From assembly GCA_013289955.1 (NCBI GenBank), contig JABCYZ010000011.1:62001-126000 (forward strand): a stretch of 64,000 nt of DNA. Reading direction: 5' to 3'. Below the pieces are notes generated by a model. That model did no database searches and was not told where the DNA came from. It saw only the letters and a list, made by a program, of their open reading frames with translations. The translations under genes and the position numbers were made by a program. Source of the DNA: Acidobacteriota bacterium. Its GTDB lineage: Bacteria > Acidobacteriota > Terriglobia > Acidiferrales > UBA7541. Positions 1 to 10,002 of the stretch are shown here, in pieces (within the stretch, counting starts at the first letter, position 1; each line of letters begins with the position of its first letter).

Positions 1-112
1 TCGCTTTCCAGTCTGGGCGGTGCTCGGCGATTATCGGCTTAGCCTCCCGCAAGGTTTCGGGCGGAGTTCCTGACAATAAAATGGAAAATTATTCCGTTCT
101 GGAGGGCCAACT

Positions 113-1885
113 GTGACTTGGAATCAAGTTTATGATCCCCTCGGCCACTGGTGGCTCTCAACGCTGGTTGCCGCTCTCCCCGTCGTCGTTCTTCTCGGCC
201 TGCTCGCCGGCTTCAAGGTCCGCGCCCATCTTTGCGCCGTTGCCGGCGCCGCCACTGCTATCCTCTGCGCCGTCCTCGTTTTCCATATGCCCGCGCAAAT
301 GGCCTTCAGCAGCTTCCTCTACGGCTCCGCCTACGGCCTCCTCAAAATCGTCTGGATCGTCATCGCCGCCGTTTTCCTCTACGACATCTCCGTCGAAACG
401 GGCCAATTTGAAATCATGAAGCAGTCCGTCGCGGCCATCACTCCCGACCGCCGCCTCCAACTCCTCCTCGTAGCCTTCTGCTTTGGCGCTTTCATTGAAG
501 GCTGTGCCGGTTTCGGTGCCCCGGTCGCCATCGCTGGCGCTTTCATGATCGGCCTCGGCTTCAAACCCTTCCACGCCGCCGCACTCAACCTCATCGCCAA
601 CACCGCTCCCGTCGCGTGGGGCGCTATTGGCACTCCCGTCCACGCTCTCGCCTCCGTCACCGCCCTCAACGAAAGCGATCTCAGCGCCATGATCGGCCGG
701 ATCCTGCCGATCACCGCCGTCATCGTGCCCTTCTGGCTGGTTCGAGCCATGGTAAGTTGGTCAGAAACGTGGGAAGTTTTCCCCGCCATCCTCGTCGTCG
801 GCATCTCCTTCGCGGGCACGCAATGGTTTTGGGCCAATCACATGGATAGCAATCTCGTCGACATCGCCGCCGGCGTCGTCTCCCTCATCGCCACCATGAT
901 CTTCCTTCGCTTCTGGAAGCCCAAACATATCTGGCGATTCCCCGAAGAGCGCGAAGCCGACGCCACCAAAGGTGCTGCCGCAGTCCAGACTTCCGTGACC
1001 GACACCCTGGGCGACGAATGGCAAATCCGTCAAAGATCCCTCGCCGGTACGCGTTACTCCGCCGGTCAAATCGCCAAAGCCTGGCTGCCCTTCGCCATTC
1101 TCTCGCTCTTCGTCCTCGCCTGGGGCCTGCCCAGCATCAAGCTGGCCATGAATAAAGCCACCACACCCGCTTTTGCAGTCAAGCTCCCCGATGGTAAGAA
1201 TCGCCCCGGCCCGGCAGGCTGGGACTGGCCCGCGCTCCACAACAAGGTCTACCGCACCGCTCCCGTAGTGGCTAAACCCGCCCCCGAAGCCGCCCGCTTC
1301 GATTTCAACTGGCTCACCGCCACCGGCACGGCTTGCTTTCTAGCAGCACTCGTAGGAGGCCTGATCCTCGGCCTCGGCCCCGGCAAAATCCTGAAAATCT
1401 TCGGCGGCACACTCTTCCGACTCCGCTTCGCCATCGTCGCCATGACCTGCATGCTCGGCCTCGGCTACGTCACCCGTTACTCCGGCATGGACGCCGTCCT
1501 CGGCCTGGCCTTCACGCGCACTGGCTGGTTCTTCCCCTTCTTCGGCGCCTTCATCGGCTGGCTAGGCGTAGCCCTCACCGGCAGCGACACCTCCTCCAAC
1601 GTCCTCTTCGGCGGCCTGCAAAAAATCACCGCCCAGCAGCTCAACCTCAGCCCCATCCTCATGTGCGCCACCAACAGCGCCGGCGGCGTCATGGGCAAAA
1701 TGATCGACGCCCAATCCATCTGCATTGCCACCGCCGCTACCAACCAAGTCGGCCAGGAGGGCTCCATCTTCCGTTTCGTCTTCTGGCACTCCGTAGCCCT
1801 GGCGTCCATTGTCGGCGTGATCGTCATGCTCTATGCCTACGTCTTCCCCCAATTCATCCCCAGCGGCCTAAACTTTATCCACTAG
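113..1885 (+). CDS. lctP: L-lactate permease, LctP family
   Basis: Proton-coupled uptake of lactate (and probably glycolate) across the inner membrane. The 590-residue product is hydrophobic nearly throughout. It carries the family motif G-C-A-G-F-G-A-P at about residues 130-137 and G-S-D-T-S-S-N near residue 489, both typical of LctP. It is somewhat longer than the usual ~550 residues because of a hydrophilic stretch at about 267-325 and a second Pro/Ala-rich loop at about 375-405. The start is a GTG with a GGAGG ribosome site at 101-105, 7 bases upstream. A GlcD-type oxidase follows on the same strand after a 351-bp gap, so uptake and oxidation are probably linked in function even if not in one transcript. 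Confidence 0.93.
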   Translation: MTWNQVYDPLGHWWLSTLVAALPVVVLLGLLAGFKVRAHLCAVAGAATAILCAVLVFHMPAQMAFSSFLYGSAYGLLKIVWIVIAAVFLYDISVETGQFEIMKQSVAAITPDRRLQLLLVAFCFGAFIEGCAGFGAPVAIAGAFMIGLGFKPFHAAALNLIANTAPVAWGAIGTPVHALASVTALNESDLSAMIGRILPITAVIVPFWLVRAMVSWSETWEVFPAILVVGISFAGTQWFWANHMDSNLVDIAAGVVSLIATMIFLRFWKPKHIWRFPEEREADATKGAAAVQTSVTDTLGDEWQIRQRSLAGTRYSAGQIAKAWLPFAILSLFVLAWGLPSIKLAMNKATTPAFAVKLPDGKNRPGPAGWDWPALHNKVYRTAPVVAKPAPEAARFDFNWLTATGTACFLAALVGGLILGLGPGKILKIFGGTLFRLRFAIVAMTCMLGLGYVTRYSGMDAVLGLAFTRTGWFFPFFGAFIGWLGVALTGSDTSSNVLFGGLQKITAQQLNLSPILMCATNSAGGVMGKMIDAQSICIATAATNQVGQEGSIFRFVFWHSVALASIVGVIVMLYAYVFPQFIPSGLNFIH

Positions 1886-2236
1886 CGCTTTTTTTTGGGC
1901 CTTACGGCACGACAAAATACGTTTCGCGTTTGGCAGGCGCTGACCGCGGCCTCGATTTTCGCAAGTTCACACGCAGCCTCGCGTGATCTCGTGTGCAAAT
2001 GAACCCATTCAGAGAACAAGATCTGCACGTCCGAGTTTTCATTCTCTCTGGGACGAACCGGAGGCTCTTCGGGGAGAAGTCTCAATCCCCATTGAGAGGA
2101 GCACAATGATTTTGCTCCGAGGGGCGGCTGCCAGAAAATGGAGATTCGGACCGAGTGACTCTACCAGCCTAATTCGAACTTACAAATTCAACGTAACCTC
2201 TGGCATCGGTCGTAGTATTCTCCTTCTACGAACGCC
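1886..2236. other. intergenic gap between lctP and glcD
   Basis: No convincing gene. A run of eight T at about 1889-1896 follows lctP but I find no stable stem just before it, so it is not a clear terminator. Short open frames here have no recognisable content. Just before glcD a weak dyad (CGTAG, ten bases, CTACG, about 2210-2229) can be seen. No good -35/-10 pair was found. Confidence 0.5.
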
Positions 2237-3685
2237 ATGAACGCTGCCCTCCTCACTGAACTCCGCGCCATCACCGGCTCCCGCGCCGTCATCACTTCCC
2301 CCGAAGAACTCCACACCTACGACTCGGACGCCTTAACCAATTTCCGCACCATGCCTCAAGCCGTTCTCCTCCCCTCCTCCACCGCCGAAGTCCAAGCCGT
2401 CCTCCGCCTCTGCCATCGCGAACGCATTCCGTTCGTAGCCCGCGGTTCTGGCACGGGCCTAAGCGGCGGCGCGCTCCCCGTGGAAGACGGCATCGTCATC
2501 AGCCTCACCCGCATGAACCGTATCCTCGAGGTCGATCTCCCTAACGCCCGGGTCGTCGTCGAGCCCGGCGTCATCAATCTTGACGTCACCACCCGCGTCC
2601 TCCCCCAAGGCTATTTCTACGCCCCCGATCCTTCCTCGCAATCCATCTGCAGCATCGGAGGCAATGTCGCCGAAAACTCCGGAGGCGCCCACTGCCTCAA
2701 ATACGGCTTCACCACCACGCACGTCCTCGGCCTCGACGTCGTCCTCCCCGACGGCTCCCTAGTCCACCTGGGCGGAAAAACTCTCGACACCCCCGGTTAC
2801 GATCTCCTCGGCGTTTTCGTCGGTTCCGAAGGCACTCTCGGTATCGCCACAAAAATGATTCTCCGCATCGTCAAGCGCCCCGAATGCGTGCAAACCCTCC
2901 TCGCCGCGTTCCCCGATACCAACGAAGCCGGTGCCGCCGTCAGCAGCATCATTGCCGCGGGCATGCTCCCCGCCGCCATCGAAATGATGGACACGCTCGC
3001 CATCGAGGCCGCCGAAGCCGCGGTCCACGCCAATTACCCCAACTGTGGCGCGCTCCTGCTCGTAGAACTCGACGGCCCCATGGCAGAAGTCGCCTCCCTC
3101 ATGTCCGACGTCAACGATATCTGCCGCGCCCACGCCGCCTCCGAAATCCGTGTAGCCCAATCCGACGCCGAGCGCGCCCTCGTCTGGAAAGGCCGCAAAG
3201 CCGCCTTCGCCGCTATGGGCCGCATCTCGCCCAACTACATTGTGCAGGACGGCGTCATACCCCGCACCGCTCTTCCCCAAGTTATGAGCGAAATCGGGCG
3301 CCTCAGCGCCGCCGCAGGCATCCGCGTCGCCAACGTCTTCCATGCCGGCGACGGCAATCTCCACCCGCTCGTCCTCTTCGACGCGCGCATCCCTGGCCAA
3401 CAACATGCCGCCGAAGCCCTTTCGGCCCAGATCCTCGACCTCTGCATCGCCGCCGGCGGCTCCATCACCGGCGAACACGGCGTAGGCCAGGACAAGAAAT
3501 ACGCCATGTCCAAAATGTTCGCCGAACCCGACCTCGCCACCATGCAACGAGTGCGTTGCGCCTTCGACCCGCTCCAACTTAGCAATCCCACCAAAGTTTT
3601 TCCCACGCCCCGCCTCTGCGGCGAAAAACCGGGCGAATACATCCCGCATCCGTCTGAAATCTCCGGCGCCGCCGACCGCTTCTGA
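2237..3685 (+). CDS. glcD: GlcD-like FAD-binding glycolate/lactate oxidase subunit
   Basis: FAD-linked oxidation of a 2-hydroxy acid (glycolate or D-lactate) to the 2-keto acid, as the flavin subunit of a membrane-associated oxidase working with GlcE and GlcF. The 482 residues have the PCMH FAD-binding domain (R-G-S-G-T-G-L-S-G-G at about 69-78, then I-G-G-N-V-A-E-N-S-G-G) and the C-terminal FAD-oxidase domain (F-H-A-G-D-G-N-L-H-P near 368-377, G-E-H-G-V-G near 412). Length is normal for GlcD (~480-500). Its partners glcE and glcF lie 10-15 kb further on the same strand. The substrate cannot be settled from sequence alone; the lactate permease next door favours lactate. Confidence 0.9.
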   Translation: MNAALLTELRAITGSRAVITSPEELHTYDSDALTNFRTMPQAVLLPSSTAEVQAVLRLCHRERIPFVARGSGTGLSGGALPVEDGIVISLTRMNRILEVDLPNARVVVEPGVINLDVTTRVLPQGYFYAPDPSSQSICSIGGNVAENSGGAHCLKYGFTTTHVLGLDVVLPDGSLVHLGGKTLDTPGYDLLGVFVGSEGTLGIATKMILRIVKRPECVQTLLAAFPDTNEAGAAVSSIIAAGMLPAAIEMMDTLAIEAAEAAVHANYPNCGALLLVELDGPMAEVASLMSDVNDICRAHAASEIRVAQSDAERALVWKGRKAAFAAMGRISPNYIVQDGVIPRTALPQVMSEIGRLSAAAGIRVANVFHAGDGNLHPLVLFDARIPGQQHAAEALSAQILDLCIAAGGSITGEHGVGQDKKYAMSKMFAEPDLATMQRVRCAFDPLQLSNPTKVFPTPRLCGEKPGEYIPHPSEISGAADRF

Positions 3686-3997
3686 CGGCATTCCGCAGAG
3701 GCGTCGCCTCACCGATTCGCTTCGCCAAACCCGTTATCCAGGGCGAACGGACCGGTCAAGAACCAACCAACTCGCGGTAGTCGTGTCACCGGGCCTTGCT
3801 GCAAATCGCGACTCGGGTCCATCCGCTGTTTTAACCAGAAATTAACGAAATGTTTCGGCTGAATCCGTTAGCGGTGCCGTAGCCTCCGCGTTTCCTGCTG
3901 TCGGTAAAGTGGACACCGTCGGCAAAAGGTTCCGGCAGGCTTGAGGGCGGAAGGCTTTCTGAAAGCCTTTAAAATATGAAGTCGAGGAGGTCTTTTT
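3686..3997. other. upstream region of the first TonB receptor
   Basis: Gene-free. The first part is the glcD trailer. The last 50 bases hold a perfect dyad (listed separately) and a strong ribosome site, GAGGAGG at 3984-3990. I could not pick out a convincing sigma-70 promoter. Confidence 0.5.
3951..3969 (+). promoter_or_regulatory. perfect 19-bp dyad in the leader of the TonB receptor gene
   Basis: AAGGCTTTC, one central T, then its exact reverse complement GAAAGCCTT. The element ends 28 bases before the ATG and just before the ribosome site. It could be a protein operator or a short hairpin in the leader RNA. No T-run follows directly, so it is not a terminator. Confidence 0.45.
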
Positions 3998-6900
3998 ATG
4001 ATTCGGGTTCGATATGCGAGAGCAGCGATAGTGGCGTGCCTTCTGTTGATGGCGCTTGTCTCTCCCGGTTCGCTGTTCGCGCAAATCGACACGGGCGGAA
4101 TCACCGGCACGGTAACCGATCCCTCGGGCGCGGTGGTGGCCGGAGCCATGATTACGCTAACGAATACCGCGACCAGCGTATCGCTGACAACCCGATCCAC
4201 TTCGACCGGGACATATAGCTTTGCCGCGGTGCGTCCCGGGAGCTATAGCCTTGAAGCCGAGGCCCCCGGTTTTGAAAAATTCCTGGATAATGGCCTGCAA
4301 ATCCACGTGCAGATGACCTTGACGGTTGACGTCCATTTTGTAACAGGCGCGGTGTCGCAGCAGGTCGTCGTGACGGCCTCAGCCCCTTTGCTGCAAGGTG
4401 AGAACGCCGCCCTCGGCCAGACGATCACGATCCAGGCGGTCAATGATCTGCCGCTGCAGACCCGGGACTGGGCGTCGCTGGCGCAGCTCTCGGCCGGTGT
4501 CGCGACAGCTCCGGTGGGCAACCCCAGCAGCGATTCCGGCACCACCAGCAGCGCATTCTTCTCTGTTAACGGCGTCGACTTATGGCAGAACGATTTTCGG
4601 CTGAACGGCATAAACGACAACATCGAGGTTTACGGCGGCTCCTCCGTTGGAAGCGATGCGGCCATTACTCCTCCGCCCGACGCCATTCAGGAGTTCAAGC
4701 TGCAAAGCGGGGACTTCAACGCCGAATTTGGACACTCTACCGGAGCCGTTATCAACGCCGCCATCAAGTCCGGCGGCAACAGCTTTCACGGTGATGCATG
4801 GGAATACTGGCGCAACGACGTCCTCAACGCCAATCTGTACTTCAACGATATCAATGACAAACCGAAACCGGAGTATCGACAGAACCTCTTTGGCGGAACC
4901 CTGGGTGGCCCAATCCGCAAAGACAAAACCTTCTTCTTTGCTGATTACCAGGGCGGGCGCTATATCACGCCTTCCCCTCAGACCGACACCGTGCCGACCG
5001 AGAACATGATCAAGAGCGGCTTTACAAATTTGCAAGACCTGATTACCTACAACAGCGGCACGGCCACCGATGCCTTGGGACGCGTGTTTCCCCACGGCAC
5101 CGTTTTTGATCCGGCCACGACCCGCTTGGTTGCCGCCGGCGCTACGGATCCGATCACCGGTCTGACAAATTCGAGCGGTAGCGCGGTCTACGTCCGTGAC
5201 CCGTTCTATACGGGAAGCAGCCTGTTCGGGATTACCAATTTCACCGGTTCGGCTTCCATGCTGAACATAATTCCCATTGGACGTCTCGACCAGAATGCGG
5301 TGAAGCTTCTCGGCGTGTACCCTGCTCCCACTTCGCCGGGCCTGGCCAATAACTTCTTCTACACTCCGAAGGAGCCAGAGACCACCAATTCCTACGACAT
5401 AAGGATTGACGAGTATTTAAACGCCAGTAACGTCCTCTTCGGCGTCTTTGACAGAAGCCTGATTTCCGAGGATGTTCCCTCCACTCTCCCGGGCGTGGCC
5501 GTAGGTGAGGGCGGAGGCAGACATGACAGCTTTCCAGCTTATGCCTGGGCGGTCGGATACAATCACATCTTTAGTCCTACATGGACCAACGACATGCATG
5601 TCGGAATGGTCCATTCGGACAAGCTTCAGGAGTCCATCTACGGAGATAGCTTCGGCATTCCCGCGCAATACGGAATTCAGGGAATCCCGCAGGTCGCGAA
5701 CAATGGGGGCCTGCCGCCTATCACGATCAATGGATTGACGCATATTGGCGTGGGCAATTTTACTCCGACCCTTCAATACGTCTACAGCATCGAAGGGGAA
5801 GACAACGTAAGCAAGGTTTTCAGGAACCATAATTTCAAGATGGGCATTCAAGTCGACGACATCGAGGGCAATATTTCTCAGCCCCCGCAAGGCCGCGGCG
5901 ACCTGAATTACACCGGCCAGTACACCGACATCCCCAACAAGAACAGCAGCCTGACCGGAATCGCGGACCTGCTTCTGACCCCCATGCCTTCCACCGTTGG
6001 CGGCCCCGATTTTGTCGGTGGCATGGGCAGCTTCTCGGGATCGAATATCGCGGCGACAGACGATCATCGCTGGTATACCGGAGTTTATTTCCAGGACGAC
6101 TGGAAGCTCACGCCGAAACTGACCTTGAACCTCGGCCTTCGTTGGGATTATTTCGCGCCTTATGCAGAAATAAACGGCAGACAAGCCAATTTCATAGCTG
6201 CGGGCGGCAACGGCGACACCGGCACATACTACCTGTCTAACCAGGGCTGCAAGGTGCCCCGTTCCGCTTCGTTTGACGCACTGCTGGCTGCGAGCAATAT
6301 CACACTCGATTGCGTCTCCGGACTAAACCTCGGCGAAGCTCAGAAAACCAATTTCGCTCCCAGAGTAGGATTTGCCTATCGCATTAAAAACAACCTGGTG
6401 GTCCGCGGGGGATACGGCATCGCCTATGGAGCGCTCGGGAACCTCGGCTACGGCGGCACTCTCGGCACTAACTATCCGTTTGTTTATACTTCGACGTTCA
6501 ATAGCCCCGATTCCCAACATCCGTTGCTCCTTTCCAATGGGCAACCGGCAACCATGGAGACCGCCTTCACTACCATTAATCTGGGAGATCCGACCATCAA
6601 CAGTGGACTCGGTCTCAATTTGTACGGGCGCCAATTCAATTACCAGACCCCTTATGTCCAGACCATCAATCTCACCGTGCAGGATCAGTTCACCAGCCAT
6701 GACGCCGTTCAGATCGGATACGTTGGCACTCTGGGGCGCCATCTCGACAACCTTGGATACAACAATTCTCCCACCGAGATCCTTCCCCCCAGCGTCAATC
6801 CGCAGAATTTCGTTCCCTTTCCGAGTTTCAGTCGCAATGCGACTTACGAAACGACCAACGCCAACAGCAACTACAACGCCTTGCAGGCCACCTATGAACA

Positions 6901-7621
6901 TCAGTTCAGCTACGGTTTGTCTCTGCTTGGCAACTACACCTACAGCAAGTGCCTGAGCGACCAGCATACCCAAGCCTCTCAGAATCAGCAGTACCGCGCC
7001 GAGTGGCTTCCTGGATTTGGAATTCAGCAGGACTACGGCCTATGCGACATTGATGCCACCCACTTGGCGCATTTGTCGGGCAGCTACCGGTTGCCATTTG
7101 GCCGCGGCCTCCAATATATGAGCGACGCCAACAAAGCTGTGGATGCCTTCCTAGGAGGTTGGGCGATCAACTTCATCTACACCTACCAGAGCGGGCAGCC
7201 CTTTACCGTCCCGTGTCCTGTGGCCACCTCGGAGTTCGGCTGTTTCGCCGACGTTGTGCCCGGTCAAAACCTCTACGCCGGACCGCACAACCGAACCGAG
7301 TGGCTCAACCCTGACGCATTTGCCCAGCCACCCGTGGCCACCGCGATTGGCGAGACGAACTTTGCTGTTCTCGGCGGCGGTCCGCAGCAAGCCCGCGGGC
7401 CGAACTTTAGCAACCTGGATTCGTCCCTCTTCAAAAATTTCAAATTCACCGAAACCATCAGCATGCAGTTCCGCGCCGAGGCCTTCAACACCACCAATAC
7501 TCCTCAGCTTGGCCAGCCAACCAACCTGAACTTTACCAATACCGCGGGCGGTTTCAGCGCCATCACCTCAACCAGAGCGCCATCGCGCCGATTGCAACTT
7601 GCGCTGAAATTGTTCTTTTAG
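3998..7621 (+). CDS. Oar-like TonB-dependent receptor with carboxypeptidase-regulatory N-terminal domain
   Basis: Outer-membrane transporter of the large acidobacterial Oar/CarboxypepD_reg class, probably for an oligosaccharide or another bulky nutrient; the substrate cannot be read from sequence. The 1207 residues run: signal peptide (1-29, ending L-F-A-Q), a beta-sandwich regulatory domain (about 31-115, beginning T-G-G-I-T-G-T-V-T-D), a plug region (about 130-290), and a long beta-barrel that ends in aromatic residues (L-K-L-F-F), as expected for outer-membrane insertion. The start has GAGGAGG 7 bases upstream. It stands alone on its strand between glcD and genes on the other strand. A related receptor lies at 28986-32483. 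Confidence 0.92.
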   Translation: MIRVRYARAAIVACLLLMALVSPGSLFAQIDTGGITGTVTDPSGAVVAGAMITLTNTATSVSLTTRSTSTGTYSFAAVRPGSYSLEAEAPGFEKFLDNGLQIHVQMTLTVDVHFVTGAVSQQVVVTASAPLLQGENAALGQTITIQAVNDLPLQTRDWASLAQLSAGVATAPVGNPSSDSGTTSSAFFSVNGVDLWQNDFRLNGINDNIEVYGGSSVGSDAAITPPPDAIQEFKLQSGDFNAEFGHSTGAVINAAIKSGGNSFHGDAWEYWRNDVLNANLYFNDINDKPKPEYRQNLFGGTLGGPIRKDKTFFFADYQGGRYITPSPQTDTVPTENMIKSGFTNLQDLITYNSGTATDALGRVFPHGTVFDPATTRLVAAGATDPITGLTNSSGSAVYVRDPFYTGSSLFGITNFTGSASMLNIIPIGRLDQNAVKLLGVYPAPTSPGLANNFFYTPKEPETTNSYDIRIDEYLNASNVLFGVFDRSLISEDVPSTLPGVAVGEGGGRHDSFPAYAWAVGYNHIFSPTWTNDMHVGMVHSDKLQESIYGDSFGIPAQYGIQGIPQVANNGGLPPITINGLTHIGVGNFTPTLQYVYSIEGEDNVSKVFRNHNFKMGIQVDDIEGNISQPPQGRGDLNYTGQYTDIPNKNSSLTGIADLLLTPMPSTVGGPDFVGGMGSFSGSNIAATDDHRWYTGVYFQDDWKLTPKLTLNLGLRWDYFAPYAEINGRQANFIAAGGNGDTGTYYLSNQGCKVPRSASFDALLAASNITLDCVSGLNLGEAQKTNFAPRVGFAYRIKNNLVVRGGYGIAYGALGNLGYGGTLGTNYPFVYTSTFNSPDSQHPLLLSNGQPATMETAFTTINLGDPTINSGLGLNLYGRQFNYQTPYVQTINLTVQDQFTSHDAVQIGYVGTLGRHLDNLGYNNSPTEILPPSVNPQNFVPFPSFSRNATYETTNANSNYNALQATYEHQFSYGLSLLGNYTYSKCLSDQHTQASQNQQYRAEWLPGFGIQQDYGLCDIDATHLAHLSGSYRLPFGRGLQYMSDANKAVDAFLGGWAINFIYTYQSGQPFTVPCPVATSEFGCFADVVPGQNLYAGPHNRTEWLNPDAFAQPPVATAIGETNFAVLGGGPQQARGPNFSNLDSSLFKNFKFTETISMQFRAEAFNTTNTPQLGQPTNLNFTNTAGGFSAITSTRAPSRRLQLALKLFF

Positions 7622-7859
7622 GACTGAGTAGGAAAGACTCGAGTCGCCAGAAACATCGATAAATCTCTGAATCGTTTGGAAGCTGCCCATAAATGATTAC
7701 GCGCGTTCGCTGGCACCGTGATCCACATCTCTCCTCGCCGGCTATTCATTCTTTTTCCGTTGCTTCTCACCCGTTGCATCGATCGGGGGCTTGCTGAACT
7801 CCAAAGGCCGGAGAAAAGCCGCCGAATACGTCTCCACCCCCACTGCACCCTGCCCCCAT

Positions 7860-8837
7860 CTACTTCATAAATCCCCGCACAAGCTCCGCAATCAGATCCG
7901 CTGCTGTATCCAGCGCGAAATGGCCCCCATCGACGATATGCACTTCGGCCTTCGGCACGTCGCGGCGATAAGCCTCCGGCTCCGACGGATCGAACGACGA
8001 CTCATACTTGCCCCAGATCACCAGTAGATGCGGCTGCTTCTCCCGCATCCAAGCCTGCCATCTGGGGTAGTTGTCCACATTCGTGCGGTAGTCGTAGAAG
8101 AGGTCGCTTTGAATGTCGGCCTGCCCGGGCTGGTTGAGAAAATAAAATTCGTCCGTCCACAAATCCGGGTCATGACGTTCCACGTCGGGATCGTCCCCCA
8201 CATGGCGCGCGCGGGCGGCCGCAAGCGACAAGAGGTTTGTGCGAAGCGCGCTTTCATTGGCAGCGCGTTCCGCCCAATACGCGCGCCGCGTCTTCCAATT
8301 CGCCCCCAGCCCTTCGTTGTGGGCCACCGCGTCCTGCACGATCAGCGCCTCGACACGCTCGGGATGCGCCAGTACCATGCGAAATCCCACCGGCCCGCCG
8401 TAATCTTGCATGTAGAGCGTGTAGCGCGTGAGCCCCAGCGCCTCGGTGAAGTGATTCATGCTCTCGGCAATGTGATCAAACGTGTACGCGAATTTTTTCG
8501 CGTCCGGCCAGTCGCTATGTCCGAATCCCGGATAATCCGGCGCGATAAGGTGATAGCGATCCGCAAGCCGCGCAAACAGCGGCTCAAACATGCGCGACGA
8601 AGACGGCAGCCCGTGCAGCAGCAGAAGCGTCGGCGCATCTTTCGGCCCGGCCTCTCTGTAAAAGATCGAGAGTCCGTCAACCTGTATCGTGCGATAAGAA
8701 GTTGAGTGTGGCACGAGGCGCTCCCTTCCCTGGGCCAGGCCCAGCAGTGGAAATGATGCAAGCGTCAATGAAAGCACCAACGCCATGCGGGGGACCGCGA
8801 AGCATACAGCCCGACCGGGCGAGCCGAAAAGACGCAT
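7860..8837 (-). CDS. exported alpha/beta hydrolase, epoxide hydrolase/haloalkane dehalogenase type
   Basis: Probable hydrolase of an epoxide, ester or halogenated substrate, acting outside the cytoplasm. The 325 residues begin with a hydrophobic signal peptide (about 17-36, ending L-G-L-A-Q). The alpha/beta core shows the oxyanion motif H-G-L-P at 75-78, an Asp nucleophile in M-Q-D-Y-G-G (D145) and a catalytic His in D-G-G-H-F near 306. The Asp nucleophile points to the dehalogenase/epoxide-hydrolase branch rather than to lipases. The start has GGAGGT about 6 bases upstream. An alcohol dehydrogenase lies upstream on the same strand with a 130-bp gap. Confidence 0.85.
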   Translation of the reverse strand: MRLFGSPGRAVCFAVPRMALVLSLTLASFPLLGLAQGRERLVPHSTSYRTIQVDGLSIFYREAGPKDAPTLLLLHGLPSSSRMFEPLFARLADRYHLIAPDYPGFGHSDWPDAKKFAYTFDHIAESMNHFTEALGLTRYTLYMQDYGGPVGFRMVLAHPERVEALIVQDAVAHNEGLGANWKTRRAYWAERAANESALRTNLLSLAAARARHVGDDPDVERHDPDLWTDEFYFLNQPGQADIQSDLFYDYRTNVDNYPRWQAWMREKQPHLLVIWGKYESSFDPSEPEAYRRDVPKAEVHIVDGGHFALDTAADLIAELVRGFMK

Positions 8838-8967
8838 CGTCTACCTCCGAGCTAGAAGTCCCACGCCGTTCTCAGCGGGGCGCGCTAGAAAAGTCCTTCA
8901 CTTGGCTCGCTCAGGCGAGCTCTTGCGCCGGCGATCGATCTGCTTCTCGATTGGGCCATCCTGGACC

Positions 8968-10002
8968 TCACATTGTCAGAACGACGCGGAACTGTGCGTT
9001 GCCGCTCATCATCCGCGCATAAGCTTCACCCGCTTTTTCGAGCGGATAGGTCTCAATCATGGGACGCACGCCACTCAGCTCGGCGAAGCGCAGTGTGTCC
9101 TCTGCGTCGGCCGGTGTTCCGGAGGCCCAGCCTTGAATCGCTCGACTTCCATTGATCAGCTGTACCGGCGCAACTTCGATAGGCTCAAAAGCTGCGCCAA
9201 TCACCATGAGCTTGCCGTTCGGCCCAAGGCCATTAAATAACTCCGACATGGCTTTGGAGCTTGGAGCCGTGGCCAGAATCACCTGCGCTCCACCCATCTT
9301 GAGCAGTGCCTCTGCCGCATTTGTCGCTTTGCTGTCGATGTAAACGTTCGCTCCCAGTTTTTTGGCAAGCGCCGCGTTCTCCGGCCCCCGGCCGATGGCC
9401 GCCACCCTGTATCCGAACTTGTTCGCGAATTGAACCGCGAGATGCCCCAGCCCGCCGATCCCCTGCACCGCAACCAGGTCCCCCGGCATCGCGCCGCTGT
9501 GCCGTAACGCGTTGTAGGTCGTTATTCCTGCGCAGAGCAGCGGTGCCGCGTCAGTATCGCTCAGACTTTCAGGTAGGGCCGTCAGTGCCTCCACCGGAGC
9601 CACCATGTATTGCTGGTATCCGCCGTCATAGCTGATGCCCGCGATTTTCATGTTCTGGCAATTGCGAAAATCCCCGCGCCGGCACTGTAGACACGTCCCG
9701 TCGTGGCCCCCGTGCCAGCCAACGCCAGCCCGCTGGCCCGTCCTCCAGCCAGAGACGCCTTCACCCAGTTCCTCGATAACGCCCGCAACTTCATGCCCCG
9801 GAACGCGCGGAAACTGGATGCCGGGCCACAAACCTTCCTTCGTGAGCACATCACTGTGGCAGACACCGCAAGCCAGGACTTTGATGAGCACATGCCCTGC
9901 ACCCGGCTTAGGAATCTCGCGTTCGACAATCTCGAAATCGCCTGCCGCCTTGGAAATCTGCGCCGCCTTCATGGGTGCCACCGCGACTCTCGTCGTTGCC
10001 AT
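8968..10002 (-). CDS. zinc-dependent alcohol dehydrogenase, AdhP type
   Basis: NAD(P)-dependent oxidation/reduction of an alcohol/aldehyde pair, cytoplasmic. The 344 residues show the medium-chain dehydrogenase layout: catalytic zinc ligands in C-G-V-C-H-S-D (45-51) and G-H-E (69-71), then a Rossmann domain with G-I-G-G-L-G near 185. The structural-zinc loop normally has four Cys spaced C-x2-C-x2-C-x7-C. Here the first is Asp (D101) while C104, C107 and C115 remain, so this site is altered. The ribosome site AGGAGGAG is ideal and touches a 14-bp palindrome. It is usually near 340 residues, so length is normal. Confidence 0.9.
   Translation of the reverse strand: MATTRVAVAPMKAAQISKAAGDFEIVEREIPKPGAGHVLIKVLACGVCHSDVLTKEGLWPGIQFPRVPGHEVAGVIEELGEGVSGWRTGQRAGVGWHGGHDGTCLQCRRGDFRNCQNMKIAGISYDGGYQQYMVAPVEALTALPESLSDTDAAPLLCAGITTYNALRHSGAMPGDLVAVQGIGGLGHLAVQFANKFGYRVAAIGRGPENAALAKKLGANVYIDSKATNAAEALLKMGGAQVILATAPSSKAMSELFNGLGPNGKLMVIGAAFEPIEVAPVQLINGSRAIQGWASGTPADAEDTLRFAELSGVRPMIETYPLEKAGEAYARMMSGNAQFRVVLTM

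Noticed and set aside
1886..1900. Run of eight T after lctP as an intrinsic terminator
   Set aside because: No stable stem precedes the T-run.
2759..3712. A 317-codon minus-strand open frame inside glcD
   Set aside because: Shadow of the GC-rich codon pattern of glcD; Gly/Glu/Val-rich composition and no motif. The same applies to long antisense frames at 16637-17794, 46752-47765 and 58757-59800.
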